Shown here: positions 53,701 through 61,973 of the stretch, in pieces | Position numbering within the stretch: the stretch's first letter is position 1 | Layout of the letters: each line of letters starts with the position of its first letter | From: Bradyrhizobium sp. NAS96.2 | GTDB lineage: Bacteria > Pseudomonadota > Alphaproteobacteria > Rhizobiales > Xanthobacteraceae | NCBI RefSeq assembly: GCF_001908235.1 | Contig: NZ_LGHK01000100.1 | Location: forward strand, 59,238 to 123,237 | Length of the DNA stretch: 64,000 nucleotides | Reading direction: 5' to 3' | Position numbers and translations under genes: made by a program | Notes under the pieces: generated by a model | Database searches by the model: none | Seen by the model: the letters and a program-made list of their open reading frames with translations, nothing else | Told to the model about the DNA's origin: nothing

Positions 53701-54066
53701 ATGGATGAACGATCGAAGCCAGTTGAGGCCATCGTCGGCGAAAAGCTGAGTGCCATCACTTTCGTGTTGGATTATTGGCAACTGCAGTTCGACGGACCAA
53801 GCATCAATGCTCTTACACGCTTGGAAGTATCCGCCGACGGAGTGGCCCTGCGCGATGGACATGACCAGTTCAGAAATCTCATCTGTGATCAAATAGGCAA
53901 AGTCGTCGCAGGCGTCGCGCTCACACGGCCGGAATCTTTCACGATCACCTTTGAAGATCGATCCGAGATCAAAATCTCACTGAAACGGGAAGACTATCGA
54001 GGGTCCGAAGCGATGATCTTCTTTGGTCATAACTCACCGACCGTGGTGGTTCAGGCAGACGATTAG
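53701..54066 (+). CDS. Hypothetical protein, possibly immunity-type
   Basis: 121 residues, beta-rich and soluble ('LDYWQLQFDGPSINALTRLEVSADGVALRDG', 'FTITFEDRSEIKISLKREDY'). The layout resembles small immunity or DUF-type proteins near toxin genes, but I cannot name a family. It sits just after the AEC remnant, as the SUKH gene sits after the intact AEC gene. Confidence 0.6.
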   Translation: MDERSKPVEAIVGEKLSAITFVLDYWQLQFDGPSINALTRLEVSADGVALRDGHDQFRNLICDQIGKVVAGVALTRPESFTITFEDRSEIKISLKREDYRGSEAMIFFGHNSPTVVVQADD

Positions 54067-54121
54067 GCCTAGTTGCAAGACCTGCGGATGCTCGACGCGG
54101 TAGCCGCCGTCGCCCTATCCC

Positions 54122-54205
54122 CGTCATTGCGAGCGAAGCGAAGCAATCCATCTTTCCGCTTGCCGAGACATGGATTGCTTCGTCGCTTCGCTCCTCGCAA
54201 TGACG
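54122..54205. repeat. Palindromic intergenic repeat, family A copy 2
   Basis: Same arms as copy 1: CGTCATTGCGAG (54122-54133) and CTCGCAATGACG (54194-54205). It lies between convergent genes, as copy 1 does. Confidence 0.8.
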
Positions 54206-54218
54206 GTTGGATAAGGCG

Positions 54219-54992
54219 TTACGACCCCGCCAGCCACCAGGTCTGGATCGTCGCCGCGAGATTGTTCAGCCCGTGCAGCAGGATGGTCAGCCAGGTCGAG
54301 CCGGTGCGGAAGCGCAGATAGCCGAACAGGAGCCCGATCGTCAGCACCTGGCAGAGGAAGAACCAGTCGTACTGCAGGTGCATGATGGTCCAGACCAGCG
54401 ATGACAGCAGGATCGCGCCATACGGGCCGAGCGCGGATTCCGACCAGCCGCGATAGAGCCAGCCGCGAGCGAACAGTTCCTCCCAGAGCGGCGCAGCCAC
54501 GGCGAAGGCGATCACCAAAAGCCACAGCGCGCTATGCTCCTGCGCCGATTTCAGCACGTCGCCCATGAAGCCCGGCGTCACCTCGCGGCCTGTGGCGCGG
54601 GACACCATGTCCCAGGCGCCGACCAGCACGATGAGCGAGACGATGCCGATGATCACGTTCTTCCACGACGTCCCGCGCAGCCCGAGATAATCGGCGAACG
54701 AAATCCGGGTCCGGCGGATCGCGAACCACAGCACCAGCAGCACCATCGGCAGGCCGGCGAGCACCGAGAGCGAGATCGTCAGGCCGTCGGCGACCACATG
54801 GGTGATGCCGGCCGCCGACAATTCGCCGCCCTGCGCGATGATGCGGTAGACAATGACGGCGACCTGGCCGAGGAACATCGCAGCGAAGATCAAAAGGCCC
54901 CACAGTGCGGTGCCCCAGAACTTCCAGACCCGCGGAGGGCGTGGCGGAGCATCGGGAACGGCAGGCGGCGTATTGAGATTGAGAGCGTCCAT
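54219..54992 (-). CDS. CPBP-family intramembrane metalloprotease
   Basis: 257 residues, about eight membrane helices. Motif 1 Glu171-Glu172 with Arg176 ('EELFARG'), motif 2 His205 ('MHLQYDW'), and a later His ('LLHGLNN') form the metal site. Such proteases cut within membranes or confer bacteriocin self-immunity. It follows the aidB-like gene by 10 bp on the same strand. Confidence 0.88.
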   Translation of the reverse strand: MDALNLNTPPAVPDAPPRPPRVWKFWGTALWGLLIFAAMFLGQVAVIVYRIIAQGGELSAAGITHVVADGLTISLSVLAGLPMVLLVLWFAIRRTRISFADYLGLRGTSWKNVIIGIVSLIVLVGAWDMVSRATGREVTPGFMGDVLKSAQEHSALWLLVIAFAVAAPLWEELFARGWLYRGWSESALGPYGAILLSSLVWTIMHLQYDWFFLCQVLTIGLLFGYLRFRTGSTWLTILLHGLNNLAATIQTWWLAGS

Positions 54993-55002
54993 CAGCAAAC
55001 CT

Positions 55003-56646
55003 TTATGGCAACGCCCGCGCCAGCAGCGCGCGCTGATCGGCATCGGAGAGGTCCACCGCGCCGTACATGCCGGCGTGGCGTTCGGCAAGCCGTGTCGCCG
55101 CGAACAGCTCGGCATTGTCAGGCGAGACCTGGTTGAGCGCCGCGGCGGCCGCCAGCAGCGCCAGCTGCTCGACCGCCAGCCGCGCGATGCGCTCGCTGTC
55201 CGGACGGCGGAACGCTTGTCCGATCGACGCAACCGCCTCAACGGCGCCCGGCAAGCCCCTGGTCGCGTCGGCGAGCGCACGCAACACCGCGAGCGCGGCA
55301 TCGGCCTCGCGGCCGAGCGCGCGCAACACGTCGAGGCACATCACGTTGCCGGAGCCTTCCCAGATCGCATTGACCGGCGACTCCCGGTAGTGGCGCGCCA
55401 AAATGCCTTCCTCGACATAGCCATTGCCGCCGAGGCACTCCATCGCCTCATAGAGGAAGCCAGGCGCGCTCTTGCAGGTCCAGTATTTGATCGCCGGCGT
55501 CAGCAACCGCATGTAAGCGGCCTCGCCTGCATCGCTGGGCGCGCGGTCGAAGGCGCGGCATAGCCGCATCACCAGCGCGACCGACGCCTCGACATGCAGC
55601 GCCATGTCCGAGAGCACCGCCTGCATCAGCGGCTGGTCGGCGAGATGCTTCTGGAACACGCTGCGATGCCGCGCGTGATTGAGCGCATGCGCCAGCCCCG
55701 AGCGCATCAGGCCGGCAGATGCGATCGCGCAATCCTGCCGCGTCAGCTGCACCATCTGGATGATGGTGCGGATGCCCTTGCCCTCCTCGCCGATCAGTTC
55801 GGCATAAGCGCTGTGGAATTCGACCTCGGACGAGGCATTGGAGCGGTTGCCGAGCTTGTCCTTCAGGCGCTGGAAGTGGATCGCGTTGACGGTGCCGTCG
55901 GGCGCAAAGCGCGGCATGAAGAAACAGCTCAGGCCGCCGTTGGTCTGCGCCAGCACCAGGAACGCGTCGCACATCGGCGCCGACATGAACCATTTGTGCC
56001 CGGTGATGCGCCAGGCGCCGCTATCGGGCTCGGCGCGCGTCATGTTGGCGCGCACATCGGTGCCGCCCTGCTTCTCCGTCATGCCCATGCCGAGCGTCAT
56101 GCCGCGCTTGGTCCACCACGGCGCAAAGCTCGGGTCATAGGCGCGCGTGCCGATGACCGGCATCGTCTTCGCCAGGATCTCCGGCTGCGAAGCAAGCGCT
56201 GCGACCGAGGCGCGCGTCATCGTGATCGGGCAGAGATGGCCGGTCTCGACCTGGGAGGCGATGTAGAATTTCGCCGCGCGCACCACCTCGGCCGCGCCGC
56301 CGGCCGGCTTGCCGTCCGCGGCCCCGGTCGAATTGTGCACGCCGGCATGGGCGGAGTGCGCCATCAGCTCGTGATAGGCCGGATGAAACTCGACCTCGTC
56401 GCGGCGATTACCCCTGGCATCGAAGGCGCGCAGCTTCGGTGTGTTCTCATTTGCAACGCGGCCGCGTTCCGCCATCACGGCGGAGCCCCAATGCTTGCCG
56501 AAATCGGAGAGCTCAGCTGACGCCGACGCCCCGCCATTGGCGGCCACCGCGGCCACGAGCGGCGCGTCCGCCGCGAACAGGTCGATGTTCTCAAACGGCG
56601 GCGACTGGTTCAGCACGTCGTGGGTGGCGAACGGAGCCTGCGTCAT
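55003..56646 (-). CDS. aidB: Acyl-CoA dehydrogenase, AidB-like
   Basis: 547 residues. 'MTEKQGGTDVRANMT' and 'WRITGHKWFMSAPMCDAFLVLAQ' are AidB signatures; length and the tail match AidB rather than short-chain dehydrogenases. AidB is an FAD protein of the alkylation response that binds DNA. GAGGAG before ATG 56646 supports the start. Confidence 0.88.
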   Translation of the reverse strand: MTQAPFATHDVLNQSPPFENIDLFAADAPLVAAVAANGGASASAELSDFGKHWGSAVMAERGRVANENTPKLRAFDARGNRRDEVEFHPAYHELMAHSAHAGVHNSTGAADGKPAGGAAEVVRAAKFYIASQVETGHLCPITMTRASVAALASQPEILAKTMPVIGTRAYDPSFAPWWTKRGMTLGMGMTEKQGGTDVRANMTRAEPDSGAWRITGHKWFMSAPMCDAFLVLAQTNGGLSCFFMPRFAPDGTVNAIHFQRLKDKLGNRSNASSEVEFHSAYAELIGEEGKGIRTIIQMVQLTRQDCAIASAGLMRSGLAHALNHARHRSVFQKHLADQPLMQAVLSDMALHVEASVALVMRLCRAFDRAPSDAGEAAYMRLLTPAIKYWTCKSAPGFLYEAMECLGGNGYVEEGILARHYRESPVNAIWEGSGNVMCLDVLRALGREADAALAVLRALADATRGLPGAVEAVASIGQAFRRPDSERIARLAVEQLALLAAAAALNQVSPDNAELFAATRLAERHAGMYGAVDLSDADQRALLARALP

Positions 56647-56742
56647 GGTCTCCTCGGGATTGGTCTTTCTGCGCACATGATACCCGGACAACTGGCCTGC
56701 TCCGGTCGGGGATCACGGCAGCTGGAATCGAGGGATAATAAG

Positions 56743-56760
56743 CCCGCGCGCCGGCGCGGG
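56743..56760. terminator. Short GC hairpin
   Basis: CCCGCGC (56743-56749) and GCGCGGG (56754-56760), 4-nt loop, just past the stop of the minus-strand gene at 56783. The downstream run on that strand is only weakly T-rich. Confidence 0.35.
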
Positions 56761-56782
56761 GCAGCGAAAAATGCGCACTCGG

Positions 56783-57235
56783 CTAGATGCTTCCGTGGCT
56801 CGGCGCGTGGCGGCCGAGCTTACGATCCAGCCAGTCGTTGGCGCGGGTCTTGTTGGCGTCGTTGCGGGACGCCTGGACCGGGAAGATGTCGCCGGCGTGC
56901 AGCGGCCGGTCGTCGGGATAGGCCGCCATCTGCAGATTCGACTCATGCGTCGCCCCATCCACCGGGGAGACATAGGCAAACCGGATCTCGATCTTGTGCT
57001 TGATGTCGTAGCCCTGCCATTTCGGATGTTTGCGCGCCAGAAGCTCGGTTAGTTCGCACGGCAGCAGATCGGACGTCGAGCTCCGATTTCCCTCCGTCTT
57101 TTCCAGATAGCATTGCTCCTTGACGCTGCTGACGCGGGCGTCGATCGGGCGGAAATTCACCCGCTTGTCGAACTCGCGATAGGCATAGAAGCCGGCAAGG
57201 CCAATGGCGATCATCCCGTAGACGCCGACACGCAT
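56783..57235 (-). CDS. Hypothetical protein, tandem paralogue 1
   Basis: 150 residues. One N-terminal membrane helix (about 1-20), then a soluble region with 'EQCYLEK', 'HPKWQGYDIKHKIEIR', 'YVSPVDGATHES' and 'PLHAGDIFPV'. The next gene upstream, 57262, encodes a clear paralogue. Two conserved cysteines suggest a periplasmic disulfide. Function unknown. Confidence 0.75.
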   Translation of the reverse strand: MRVGVYGMIAIGLAGFYAYREFDKRVNFRPIDARVSSVKEQCYLEKTEGNRSSTSDLLPCELTELLARKHPKWQGYDIKHKIEIRFAYVSPVDGATHESNLQMAAYPDDRPLHAGDIFPVQASRNDANKTRANDWLDRKLGRHAPSHGSI

Positions 57236-57261
57236 GACGAGCTCCCAAACCGCCGCGACGA

Positions 57262-57675
57262 TCAGATCGTGCGCGTCTTGTCCGCCTTGGTCTTGGAGGC
57301 CAGCACCGGAAACACGTCGCCGGCGTGCAGCGGCTTGCCGTTGGGGAAGTAGGACATCTGCAGGCTCGACTGATGCGAGACGCCATCGACCGGCGAGACG
57401 TAGACCACGCGCACCTCGATCTTGTGCCTCAGGTCGTAGCCCTGCCACTTCGGATGCTCCTTGCGGAGCAACTCGGCAACCTCACAACGGGTCAGGTCAG
57501 AGGTCCACGTCGTCTTGGTGATGACGCCGCGCTCGACCTTTTCGAGATAGCATTGCTCGTTGACCGCGCTGATGCGTGCATCGACACGCTGATAATTCGC
57601 ACCCTTGTCGTATTGATCGTAGATCGCGATGCCGGCGGCGCCGACGGCAATAAGTGCAAAGGCTGCAAAACGCAT
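57262..57675 (-). CDS. Hypothetical protein, tandem paralogue 2
   Basis: 137 residues, same plan as its neighbour: N-terminal helix, 'NEQCYLEKVERG', 'HPKWQGYDLRHKIEVR', 'YVSPVDGVSHQSSLQM' and 'PLHAGDVFPVLAS'. The 26-bp gap between the two implies cotranscription and a recent duplication. Family not recognised. Confidence 0.75.
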   Translation of the reverse strand: MRFAAFALIAVGAAGIAIYDQYDKGANYQRVDARISAVNEQCYLEKVERGVITKTTWTSDLTRCEVAELLRKEHPKWQGYDLRHKIEVRVVYVSPVDGVSHQSSLQMSYFPNGKPLHAGDVFPVLASKTKADKTRTI

Positions 57676-57803
57676 GCTTCGTTCTCCCGCAATGCCCGCA
57701 CCTCACACGGCCACAATTAAAGAGTGTTGAAAGAGCATTCAGCCACTTATGCGATGGCAAGCTTTGTCTTGCCGAAATGCCTTGGATTTGAGGAAATCCG
57801 GCG

Positions 57804-58550
57804 CTAGTGCGCGCGCGTGATCGGGAAATCGTAGGCCGAGCCACCGGCCCCCGGCAGCGAAAAGTGCCACCATTCCTTTGAATAATTCACAAATCCCTGA
57901 CCGGCCATCGCCGCGACCAGCATGCTCCGCCAGCGCCTCTGCGCCGGCGTGATCGAGCCCGCAGCGGTGTGGGCCTTGACATCGGAACAGTCATAACCGG
58001 TGCCCATGTCGACGCTGCCTTCCGGGGCGCGCGCGGCGACCGGCGCAGTGCAGTCGGCATAGTCCTTGGCCGGATCGAATTTGCGCGAATTGTCGGCGGT
58101 CAGATCGACCAGCGTGAGGTCGACCGCGGCACCGGTCGAATGCCCCGAATGCGTGGCGATATAGCCGAGGCGGAACAAATCGGCCTTCGAGAACGCCGGG
58201 TTATAGCGCCGTTCGGCGGCGGTCTCCTTGCCGCTCCTCGACCATGCCACCATGTCGGCGACCGCGCGGGTCGGCCGGTAGCAGTCGAACATCTTCAGCG
58301 ACAGTCTTTGTCGCGCCAGTTCCCGCTGCACGGCCTTGAGGCGCAGGCCCACGCCCCGCTTCACCACGCATTCCGCCGCGTCATAGCCCGCGATCGGCCG
58401 GCCGATAAAGTTGTTCGCGCCGGCGTAGCGGATGTCCTGGATGATGGTCGGATCGATGTCGCGCAGGAACGCGAAGTCGCCCGGAAGGCCCTGGGCAAGG
58501 ACAGTTGAGACCAAGCCCGCAACAGCGACGAGGATCCCGACAATTTTCAA
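57804..58550 (-). CDS. D-alanyl-D-alanine dipeptidase (VanX-like)
   Basis: 248 residues with a signal peptide (about 1-20). Zinc motifs 'SGHSTGAAVDLTLVD' (SxHxxGxAxD) and 'EWWHF' (ExxH) are intact. It cleaves D-Ala-D-Ala, probably in peptidoglycan recycling rather than vancomycin resistance. The start is taken as TTG 58550 because GGAGGGAGAGC lies right before it. Confidence 0.9.
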   Translation of the reverse strand: MKIVGILVAVAGLVSTVLAQGLPGDFAFLRDIDPTIIQDIRYAGANNFIGRPIAGYDAAECVVKRGVGLRLKAVQRELARQRLSLKMFDCYRPTRAVADMVAWSRSGKETAAERRYNPAFSKADLFRLGYIATHSGHSTGAAVDLTLVDLTADNSRKFDPAKDYADCTAPVAARAPEGSVDMGTGYDCSDVKAHTAAGSITPAQRRWRSMLVAAMAGQGFVNYSKEWWHFSLPGAGGSAYDFPITRAH

Positions 58551-58752
58551 GCTCTCCCTCCGGCGCAGCCGCCGGGCTGGTCCCGGCCGTCCACGTCTTG
58601 TTCCGGAAAGACCAGCAAAAGCAAGCGATCGGTGGCCCGCCAGGCTCGGGCATGGCGGCCGAGAAGGCGGCCACATCTTACTCGGGGAAAACTCATCTGG
58701 CCCCTCTTCGCGCTTGCCCCACCGGCCATCCGCGCCTATAGCTCTGGCTTTA

Positions 58753-59706
58753 ATGACCCCATCATTAAAATCGACTTTTGTCCTCGGTCACCGGCATCTG
58801 CTGGGCATCGAGGGCCTTTCCGCTGACGACATCACGGGCCTGCTCGACCTCTCCGAGGAGTATGTCGAGCTCAACCGCCAAGTCGACAAGAAACGCGCCA
58901 GTCTGCGCGGCCGCACCCAGGTCAATCTGTTCTTCGAGGCCTCGACGCGGACCCAGTCCTCGTTCGAGATCGCCGGAAAACGCCTGGGCGCCGACGTCAT
59001 GAACATGTCGGTGTCATCGATGTCGACCCGCAAGGGCGAGACCTTGATGGACACCGCCGTGACGCTGAACGCGATGCATCCCGACATCCTGGTGGTGCGC
59101 CACCACGCCTCCGGCGCGGTCGAGCTGCTGGCACGCAAGGTTGACGGTTCCGTGATCAACGCCGGCGACGGCAGCCACGAGCACCCGACCCAGGCGCTGC
59201 TCGACGCGCTGACGATCCGCCGCAACAAGGGCCGGCTCGAGGGGCTGACGATCGCGATCTGCGGCGACGTGCTGCATTCGCGCGTGGCGCGCTCCAACAT
59301 CTTCCTGCTCAACACCATGGGCGCCCGCGTCCGCGTGGTAGCACCCTCCACGCTGCTGCCGCCCGGGATCGAGCGGATGGGCGTCGAGGTCGCGCGCGAC
59401 ATGCGCGAGGGACTGAACGGCGCCGACATCGTGATGATGCTGCGGCTGCAGCGCGAGCGCATGAACGGCTCCTTCGTGCCGTCGTCGGGCGAGTATTTCC
59501 ACTATTTCGGCCTCGACCAGAAGAAGCTCGGCTACGCCAAGCCGGACGCGCTGGTGATGCATCCGGGCCCGATGAATCGCGGTGTCGAGATCGACACCTT
59601 CGTCGCCGACGGCGCGCAATCGCTGATCCGTGAACAAGTCGAAATGGGTGTGGCGGTGCGCATGGCAGTGCTCGAAGCGCTCGCCCGCAACCTGCCGAAC
59701 GCGTGA
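58753..59706 (+). CDS. pyrB: Aspartate carbamoyltransferase catalytic subunit
   Basis: 317 residues. 'STRTQSSFEIAGKRLGADV', 'HEHPTQALLDA' and 'VMHPGPMNRGVEID' hold the carbamoyl-phosphate and aspartate sites. It makes carbamoyl aspartate in pyrimidine synthesis. A dihydroorotase homologue starts 6 bp later (or overlaps the stop), as in organisms where the two form a complex. Confidence 0.95.
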   Translation: MTPSLKSTFVLGHRHLLGIEGLSADDITGLLDLSEEYVELNRQVDKKRASLRGRTQVNLFFEASTRTQSSFEIAGKRLGADVMNMSVSSMSTRKGETLMDTAVTLNAMHPDILVVRHHASGAVELLARKVDGSVINAGDGSHEHPTQALLDALTIRRNKGRLEGLTIAICGDVLHSRVARSNIFLLNTMGARVRVVAPSTLLPPGIERMGVEVARDMREGLNGADIVMMLRLQRERMNGSFVPSSGEYFHYFGLDQKKLGYAKPDALVMHPGPMNRGVEIDTFVADGAQSLIREQVEMGVAVRMAVLEALARNLPNA

Positions 59707-59711
59707 GACCG

Positions 59712-61013
59712 ATGCTGACTGACCGCCGCCCCATCCTGCTCGCCAACGCCCGCGTCATCGATCCGTCCCGCGACTTCGACGGTCCGGGCGACGTCCTGAT
59801 CGCCGACGGCGTGATCCGAGACGCCAAGCGCGGCATCGGCGCCGCCGGCGTCCCCGAAGGCACCGACATCGTCAACTGCGCCGGCAAGATCGTGGCCCCC
59901 GGCCTGATCGACATGCGCGCCTTCGTCGGTGAACCCGGCGCCAGCCATCGCGAGACGTTTGCGTCCGCCAGCCAGGCCGCCGCCGCCGGCGGCATCACCA
60001 CCATCATCTGCCAGCCCGACACCTCGCCGGTGATCGACAATTCGGCGACCGTCGACTTCGTGCTGCGGCGCGCCCGCGACACCGCGATCGTCAACATCCA
60101 TCCGATGGCGGCGCTGACCAAGGGCATGCAGGGCCAGGAGATGACCGAGATCGGTCTGTTGAAGGCCGCCGGCGCGGTCGCCTTCACCGATGGCGACCGC
60201 AGCGTCACCAACGCCCAGGTGATGCGGCGCGCGCTGACCTACGCCCGCGATTTCGACGCGCTGATCGTGCATCACACCGAGGACCCGCATCTGGTGGGCG
60301 AAGGCGTGATGAACGAAGGCGAGTTCGCCACGCGGCTCGGCCTCGCCGGCATTCCGACCGCCGCCGAGTCGATCATGCTCGAGCGCGACATGCGGCTCGC
60401 CGGGTTGACCGGCGGGCGCTATCACGCGGCCTCGCTGACCTCGACGGAGTCGCTGGAGATCCTCAAGCGCGCCCGCGACGCCGGCCACACTGTCTCGGCC
60501 TCGGTCTCGATCAACCACGTGACCCTGAACGAGAACGACATCGGCCCCTACCGCACCTTCCTGAAGCTGGCGCCGCCGCTGCGCACCGAGGAGGACCGTA
60601 AGGCGCTGGTCGCGGCGCTGGCCTCCGGGCTGATCGACGTCGTGATGAGCGATCACAATCCGCAGGACGTCGAGGTCAAGCGGCTGCCGTTCGCGGAAGC
60701 GGCGAGCGGCGCGGTCGGCCTGCAGACCATGCTGCCGGCAGCGCTACGGCTGATCCACAATGGCGAGATGGACTTCAAGACGCTGATCCGGGCGATGTCG
60801 ACGCGGCCGGCGGAACTGCTCGGCCTGCCGGGCGGCACGCTGCGCGCCGGCGCTCCGGCCGACGTCATCGTGATCGACGCCGACACCCCCTGGGTGCTCG
60901 ATCGCGACGATCTCAAGTCGCTGTGCAAGAATACGCCGTTCGACGACGCCCGCTTCTCTGGCCGCGTGACGCGGACCATCGTCGGCGGACGCACCGTGTA
61001 CGAACACGTCTAA
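59712..61013 (+). CDS. pyrC: Dihydroorotase-like protein, probably non-catalytic
   Basis: 433 residues of dihydroorotase fold, paired with pyrB. The metal motif DxHxHxR is lost: 'GLIDMRAFVGEPG' has Arg69 and Phe71 where two zinc-binding His are expected, and Gly73 for Arg. A third His region reads 'RYHAASLTST' instead of an HVST form. 'SDHNPQ' keeps only part of the last site. This matches the inactive dihydroorotase homologues (PyrC'/PyrX) that hold ATCase together in Pseudomonas and rhizobia. An active PyrC should lie elsewhere. GTG 59703, overlapping the pyrB stop, is an alternative start. Confidence 0.88.
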   Translation: MLTDRRPILLANARVIDPSRDFDGPGDVLIADGVIRDAKRGIGAAGVPEGTDIVNCAGKIVAPGLIDMRAFVGEPGASHRETFASASQAAAAGGITTIICQPDTSPVIDNSATVDFVLRRARDTAIVNIHPMAALTKGMQGQEMTEIGLLKAAGAVAFTDGDRSVTNAQVMRRALTYARDFDALIVHHTEDPHLVGEGVMNEGEFATRLGLAGIPTAAESIMLERDMRLAGLTGGRYHAASLTSTESLEILKRARDAGHTVSASVSINHVTLNENDIGPYRTFLKLAPPLRTEEDRKALVAALASGLIDVVMSDHNPQDVEVKRLPFAEAASGAVGLQTMLPAALRLIHNGEMDFKTLIRAMSTRPAELLGLPGGTLRAGAPADVIVIDADTPWVLDRDDLKSLCKNTPFDDARFSGRVTRTIVGGRTVYEHV

Positions 61014-61026
61014 ATCGGAGTGGAAC

Positions 61027-61134
61027 CTAACGCGCCGCGAGTTGCGACATCGCCTCCATCGTCGTTCCAACGACGATGGCCGCGACGTAAACGACAAACA
61101 AAACCTGCTCCAGCCGCCTGCGAACAGAAGCCAT
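61027..61134 (-). CDS. 35-residue single-pass membrane peptide
   Basis: Frame from ATG 61134: 'ASVRRRLEQVLFVVYVAAI' then 'VVGTTMEAMSQLAAR', one membrane helix with a basic N-terminus. GGGAG lies 5 nt before the start. It is convergent with the dihydroorotase gene. Function unknown. Confidence 0.6.
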   Translation of the reverse strand: MASVRRRLEQVLFVVYVAAIVVGTTMEAMSQLAAR

Positions 61135-61239
61135 GATAAGCTCCCTCATTTCCACGGCCATGGTGCGGATCGATGGTTAATATTTCATTGATGGATTCGT
61201 CCAAATTGGACCGGACCGGCCGTCCAGGGAGCCACCGCG

Positions 61240-61836
61240 ATGTCTGCTGACGCGTTCCTGCCGGTCGCCTTCCTGATCGGCTATCTCCTGGGCTCGATCC
61301 CGTTCGGCATGGTCCTCACCCGCCTCGCCGGCACGCAGGATCTGCGCACCATCGGCTCCGGCAATATCGGCGCCACCAACGTGCTGCGCACCGGCCGCAA
61401 GGGTCTCGCCGCGGCGACGCTGATCGGCGACATGCTGAAGGGCACGGTTGCCGTCATCATCGCGGGGACGATCGGCGGCCCGAACGCGGCAATGCTGGCG
61501 GCGCTCGGAGCGTTCCTCGGCCACCTCTTCCCGGTCTGGCTGAAATTCCGCGGCGGCAAGGGCGTCGCGACCTATCTCGGCGTGCTGCTCGGCCTGTTCT
61601 GGCCGGCGGCGCTGATCTTTGCCGTGGTCTGGCTCGGCACCGCCTACACCACACGCTACTCGTCGCTGTCGGCGCTGATCGCCGCGTTCGTGACGCCGCT
61701 GTTCCTATGGTGGTTCGGCCACAACGCGCTGGCGTCGCTGTTCGCCGTGCTGACGCTGCTGTTGTTCTACATGCACCGCGAGAACATCAAGCGCCTGCAG
61801 GCCGGCACCGAAGGCAAGATCGGCGAGAAGAGGTAG
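61240..61836 (+). CDS. plsY: Acyl-phosphate glycerol-3-phosphate acyltransferase
   Basis: 198 residues, five membrane helices. 'YLLGSIPFGMVLTRLAG', 'RTIGSGNIGATNVLRTGRKG' and 'KFRGGKGVATYLGVLLG' are the PlsY motifs. It makes lysophosphatidic acid from acyl phosphate, the first step of phospholipid synthesis. A 13-bp palindrome (GTCCAA, centre A, TTGGAC, 61199-61211) lies 29 bp before the ATG. Confidence 0.95.
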   Translation: MSADAFLPVAFLIGYLLGSIPFGMVLTRLAGTQDLRTIGSGNIGATNVLRTGRKGLAAATLIGDMLKGTVAVIIAGTIGGPNAAMLAALGAFLGHLFPVWLKFRGGKGVATYLGVLLGLFWPAALIFAVVWLGTAYTTRYSSLSALIAAFVTPLFLWWFGHNALASLFAVLTLLLFYMHRENIKRLQAGTEGKIGEKR

Positions 61837-61842
61837 CTCTCC

Positions 61843-61968
61843 GTCATTCCGGGGCTCGCGCAGCGAGAACCCGGAATCCATTGGGCCGCGCGTATTGCCG
61901 TGAAATGGATTCCGGGCTCGCGACTGCGTCGCGCCCTCAGGTGCGCAATTGCGCACCGGGGGAATGAC
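61843..61968. repeat. Palindromic intergenic repeat, family D
   Basis: Outer arms GTCATTCC (61843-61850) and GGAATGAC (61961-61968), inner arms CCCGGAATCCAT and ATGGATTCCGGG. Between convergent genes plsY and the amidase. Confidence 0.75.
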
Positions 61969-61973
61969 AACGG

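Noticed and set aside
57804..58550. Vancomycin-resistance gene cluster
   Set aside because: Only the VanX-like dipeptidase is present; no VanH, VanA or VanRS. Gram-negative homologues serve peptidoglycan turnover.
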